From Astragalus membranaceus (lineage: Eukaryota > Streptophyta > Magnoliopsida > Fabales > Fabaceae), in assembly GCA_039519185.1 (NCBI GenBank), contig CM076847.1, forward strand, positions 47,499,708 to 47,563,707: 64,000 nucleotides of DNA. The letters are read 5' to 3'. The notes below the pieces were generated by a model. The model ran no database searches, was not told the origin of the DNA, and saw only the letters and a list, made by a program, of their open reading frames with translations. Positions 60,441 to 64,000 of the stretch are shown here, in pieces. The translations under genes and the position numbers were made by a program. Position 1 is the stretch's first letter. Each line of letters starts with the position of its first letter.

Positions 60441-61981
60441 TTGCTATGCAATAAAATTTCTATAAGATCTGGTCCGGAAGTTCTTATCAATATTGTAGCA
60501 TGAAAAATTGCATGTTTCCAAGTAGAAATTTGAAGTTCTTATCCCATAAGTATTGATCATATAATTAACTTTAGACGTCCAAAGAATGGTTCTTCAAGAC
60601 CATTTTATGAATGAACATATGCTACGTGATGTCCAATATAAATTCTAATAAATACAATATTCATTAGATGTTTGTTTTAGATAATTTAGAAAAATGAGCT
60701 CTTAGTGATGTTAGAGTACAAACAATCTCACAAACTTCTAGTTGTGAGTTGACGTTCAATGTGTCCATCTAGTTGATGTATAAATTAAAATCATAAAACA
60801 TCGAAATGGTCCACATGGTGGGTGTATTAGCATACAAATATCAAGATATGTATCTGTTCAAAAAATATGAGATATTCACTTCCAATTTTGTGGTCATGGT
60901 CTTATTATAAACTTCCTTTGTGAACAAGAGATACATGGGAATTTACTAGATTGAAGAATCTTCTGGTTTTTCAATTGATGACCACATGAATTTTGAATTA
61001 TATTTTGCATCTTTATAGACCCAGAACAACCCAACTAGTCATGCCAAACAACAAATTTATTGTGATTTGCAAACTTCTGGTTTACAATAACATATGCTTA
61101 AATTGCACTGATATAAGTGTAGTACAAACCAAAGGAAAAACAAACAACATTTCCACTACACTTATTTTATCCAAAACATCTCTCGTTATATAAAAATGTT
61201 CAACATCTCGTTTATTTCTTGTTTCAATATAATATCTATTTTGACGGATATCCTTAAAACTTAATAAATTTCTATATGTAAATGTGCAATAAACAATACA
61301 CTAGCTCTTCCGGAGCCTTTAATTACATTTTGCAAACTTTTAGTTGCAAGATGATAACAAGTACATATGCTACCAAATAACTTCTGGCCATAATTAGATA
61401 ATGTACATAATTTAATATAAAATGCAGATATATAATTTTAGTTACACTCTAAAAACTTAGAGTGTCTTATAATTAGCATGCATTAAGAATATATGAAAGA
61501 TAAAACCTCATTATTTGAAAAATATTTTTGTACTTCAAAAATATCAATATTTTTTTGGCGGACTCGAAAATATAAATATGAGATATCATTTCTACTTTAG
61601 GATAATCTTGCTAAACATATTAAATAATAAAACTATGTCGACTACTAAACTTTATGTTTGAAGCAACACTTTATTTTTTATAAGTGCAAAGCAAACATCT
61701 GGTTTACTTAGCCTAATTTTAGTCGTGCTCATATTTATTTTAAAAAAATAATGCATTTCTCTTTGACCATTTAAATAACAAAATATAATACTACTAAGTA
61801 AGCGTATAACAAAGATTACCATCTATATAAAAAAAGTTGATAACACAAAATTTTCTTCAATAAACAAAACTGTATAAACCACAAATACTAGTTTAACAAA
61901 ACAAATTACCATTTAAATATAAAGAATTCGAGACAAACAATTTTAATAGGTATTATCCATGTCATTTCATATGTACTATAA
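60441..61981. other. AT-rich intergenic stretch
   Basis: No gene, RNA or complete mobile element recognised. A loose motif GCAAACTTCTGGTTTAC recurs in altered form at about 60725, 61070, 61330 and 61690, which suggests an old dispersed or tandem repeat. Confidence 0.5.
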
Positions 61982-61990
61982 TATTATATA

Positions 61991-63124
61991 GGCTAAATAG
62001 CACTTTTGGTCATTTATCTTTGCTCCAGATTTCACTTTGGTCCTTTATCTTTTTTTTGGTCCGTTTTGGTCCTTTATCTTTCATTTTCGTTTCACTTTGG
62101 TCCTTTATCTTTTTTTTGATCCGTTTTGGTCCTTTATCTTTCATTTCGTTTCATTTTGGTCCCTCACGTTATTATTTAATTCAATTAAAACATTAAACAA
62201 TTAAAACAATTAATTCAATTAAAACAAAATTATTTTAAAACAATTAAATCAAATATTTGGTCCCCCACCGTGAACCCCTCTCCCCCCCACCGTGAACCCC
62301 TCCCCCTCACCCATCCTCCCCCAAACCCAGATCTGGTTCCCCTCATTTTTTCCTTCAAACTAGATTGTTTTAAATTGCTGGGTTTCACTGCGTGAAAGTG
62401 AAGCGCAAAAAGAGAGGCGAGGCGAGAGCGGCGGCGGCGACGATTGTGAAGGAAAGAAGAAATGGATCCAGACATGTTGTCAAAAGCATTCGTTGAGCAC
62501 TACTACACAACCTTCGACACCAACCGATCCGGTCTCGCCAATCTCTACAAGGAAGGTTCCATGCTTTCCTTCGAGGGTCAGAATATTCAGGGTTCTCAGA
62601 ACATCGTCACCAAATTAACCTCCCTCCCTTTCCAACAGTGCCATCACTCCATCACCACCGTCGATTGAACTACATTTGATCAAGGAAGAAGAAGAGGTGT
62701 GCGACGGGTTTCGCTGCAGATCTGGGTTTGGGAGGGGGGAGGGGTTCACGGTGGGTGGTGGTGGGTGGTGGGTGGTGGTTGCGTGGGTGGTGGTTAGGCG
62801 AACCAGATCTGGGTTTGGGAGGTGGTGGTGGTGGGTGGTGGTTGTTGGTGGCTGACGGTGGTTCACGGTTCTCTAATTTTTTTTAATTGTTTTAATTGAA
62901 TTAATTGTTTTAATTGTTTTAATATTTTAATTGAATTAAATAATAACGTGAGGGACCAAAATGAAACGAAATGAAAGATAAAGGACCAAAACGGATCAAA
63001 AAAAAGATAAAGGTCCAAAGTGAAACGAAAATGAAAGATAAAGGACCAAAACGAACCAAAAAAAAGATAAAGGACCAAAGTGAAATCTGGAGCAAAGATA
63101 AAGGACCAAAAGTGCTATTTAGCC
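61991..63124. mobile_element. Pack-MULE-like element carrying an NTF2 exon
   Basis: Termini GGCTAAATAGCACTTTTGGT and its inverse, with perfect 9-bp target duplications TATTATATA at 61982-61990 and 63125-63133. Inverted arms are about 340-400 bases and contain tandem TTTGGTCCTTTATCTTT units and an inner inverted block (CCAAACCCAGATCTGG). The central ~350 bases are host gene sequence. The terminal sequence resembles that of the element at 41278. Mutator-superfamily elements with captured gene pieces are known as Pack-MULEs. Confidence 0.9.
62462..62668 (+). pseudogene. NTF2: Captured first exon of nuclear transport factor 2
   Basis: 68 codons: DPDMLSKAFVEHYYTTFDTN, LYKEGSMLSFEGQNIQGSQN, TKLTSLPFQQCHHSITTVD. 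This is the N-terminal half of plant NTF2, the small protein that imports Ran-GDP into the nucleus. Full-length NTF2 is about 120-125 residues, so the C-terminal half of the fold is missing and the piece ends about where a first exon would. A GC-rich 5' leader (GAGAGCGGCGGCGGCGACGA) was captured too. The reading frame is still open, so capture may be recent. Confidence 0.88.
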
Positions 63125-63133
63125 TATTATATA

Positions 63134-63863
63134 TGATAAACTATAAAATAACAAGAAGAGAGTAAAAAGTTAGGATGGAAAATAAGAACATAAGAGTGTC
63201 AAGTTCTTTAGGATCTACTAGTCATACAATCAAATCTTCTGATTCCCTTTGTTTTTCTAGCAACATTTATATATGAAACTTCAAGCATAAGAAAGAAGAA
63301 AAGTTACATTTTTCCAAAATTCATGATAATCACAATTCATATACTAATGACATTTAAATAGGCTAATGATAACATTTACCACATGAGTGATCATCACCAC
63401 AACCTTTGTTGTGCCAAAATTATAATGTGCATCATTCACTTCTAGGAATGAACTTCAATCTATTATGGTTTGTGAGTTTTCTTTCAATCACCAAAACACA
63501 TAATATAGACTCACAATATCTTTGAAAGTATTTTCTCATTTTTCTATTATATGAGAATATTTGAGACATAAATTATATGTCTTTTCTCTTTATTTCTTTT
63601 GCTTCGCAATATACTAATAAAGATCAGATAGATCTTATATATTTCGGTCATGCTCCAAAGGTCTAGTTCTTCAGGAAGTTGACAACAGATCTTCATAGGA
63701 GATGACCAAAGAAAAATAAGCTTTGTGTACTCCTTTAAGATGCTTGATTATTAAATTGTTAGTTCTTCAAGAACTAAACTTCTTCAACGATGAAAAAAAT
63801 AAATCATACTATGAGCAATCATTCAGGAATGCTTGGATACTAATTTTTTTAAGTTCTTCAAGA
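63134..63863. other. AT-rich intergenic stretch
   Basis: No gene or complete element recognised. Phrases such as TTAGTTCTTCAAGAACTAAA and GTCTAGTTCTTCAGGAAGTT recur near 63200, 63660, 63760 and 63850, again suggesting an old repeat. Confidence 0.45.
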
Positions 63864-64000
63864 CACTACAAAAAAAAAACGGAAAATAGTGACCGAAATA
63901 TCAGTCGCTAACTAGTAAAAATCGGTCACTAAACGATTTTGTGACCGAATTAGCGACCAAAGAAAATCAGTCGCTAACCATTAGCGACTGATTTGGTGAC
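63864..64000. mobile_element. Left end of a CACTA element, cut by window edge
   Basis: CACTACAAAAAAAAAACGG at 63864 followed by alternating subterminal units TCAGTCGCTAAC, CGGTCACTAAACG, TTAGCGACTGAT. This is a third CACTA family in the window. The other end and target duplication are outside. Confidence 0.8.

Noticed and set aside
62615..62866. Pro/His-rich minus-strand frame
   Set aside because: It comes from GGTGGTGG-type simple sequence in the arm of the Pack-MULE-like element.

Overview
The window is plant nuclear DNA, eudicot and plausibly legume. The evidence is Athila/Cyclops-type, Tat/Ogre-type and chromovirus LTR retrotransposons, 9-bp-TSD Mutator-like elements, CACTA ends, a tRNA-derived SINE and an NTF2 exon fragment. 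I see no intact host gene. Almost every long reading frame belongs to a mobile element, and most are broken. The species cannot be fixed from the sequence alone.

Layout, left to right. 1-2212 is the 5' end of a minus-strand Athila-like element running off the left edge (gag remnant, tRNA-Asp primer site, LTR). 2223-2560 is a GC-rich segment between 12-bp direct repeats. 2585-2858 and 29833-~30060 are two pieces of one decayed Tat-like element. It was split by a complete Athila-like element at 2864-29827 (LTRs 2864-4227 and 28458-29827, perfect 5-bp TSD GTGAC). Inside the Athila gag sits a minus-strand Tat-lineage element (4935-21690) with gag-PR and pol on the minus strand and a two-part antisense ORF on the plus strand. 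The apparent intron of that antisense ORF holds a third-level insertion, a 7.5-kb non-autonomous LTR element (6940-14429, TSD GCTCG).

~30060-~56600 is an old Ogre/Tat-like element (tRNA-Arg primer site at 30868) whose coding region has been shattered by successive insertions. These are a CACTA element (34064-40046, TSD TGG) that itself contains a broken minus-strand Athila-like element, a Mutator-like element (41278-42427, 9-bp TSD), a minus-strand degenerate chromovirus with LTRs over 3 kb (43782-53653, TSD CAAAC), and a Copia-like LTR with an AATCGATT array (~54008-55400). Pieces of gag, protease, RT, RNase H and integrase can be followed in order across all of them.

56690-57315 holds CACTA-type termini. 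57478-60440 is AT-rich and made of diverged repeat units, one of which carries three separate insertions (Mutator-like, hAT-like, SINE). 61991-63124 is a Pack-MULE-like element with a captured NTF2 first exon. 63864 to the end is the start of another CACTA element.

The most interesting points are these. (1) The Tat element has an antisense gene with its own TATA box, facing a TATA box of opposite orientation in the same LTR. (2) That element appears to have inserted without a 5' LTR. (3) A GCACGRYCCGTGC palindrome is shared by LTRs of otherwise different families. (4) One LTR carries a dense AATCGATT array. (5) A G-depleted leader precedes an intact env-position ORF. (6) A repeat unit serves as a natural empty site for three transposon insertions.
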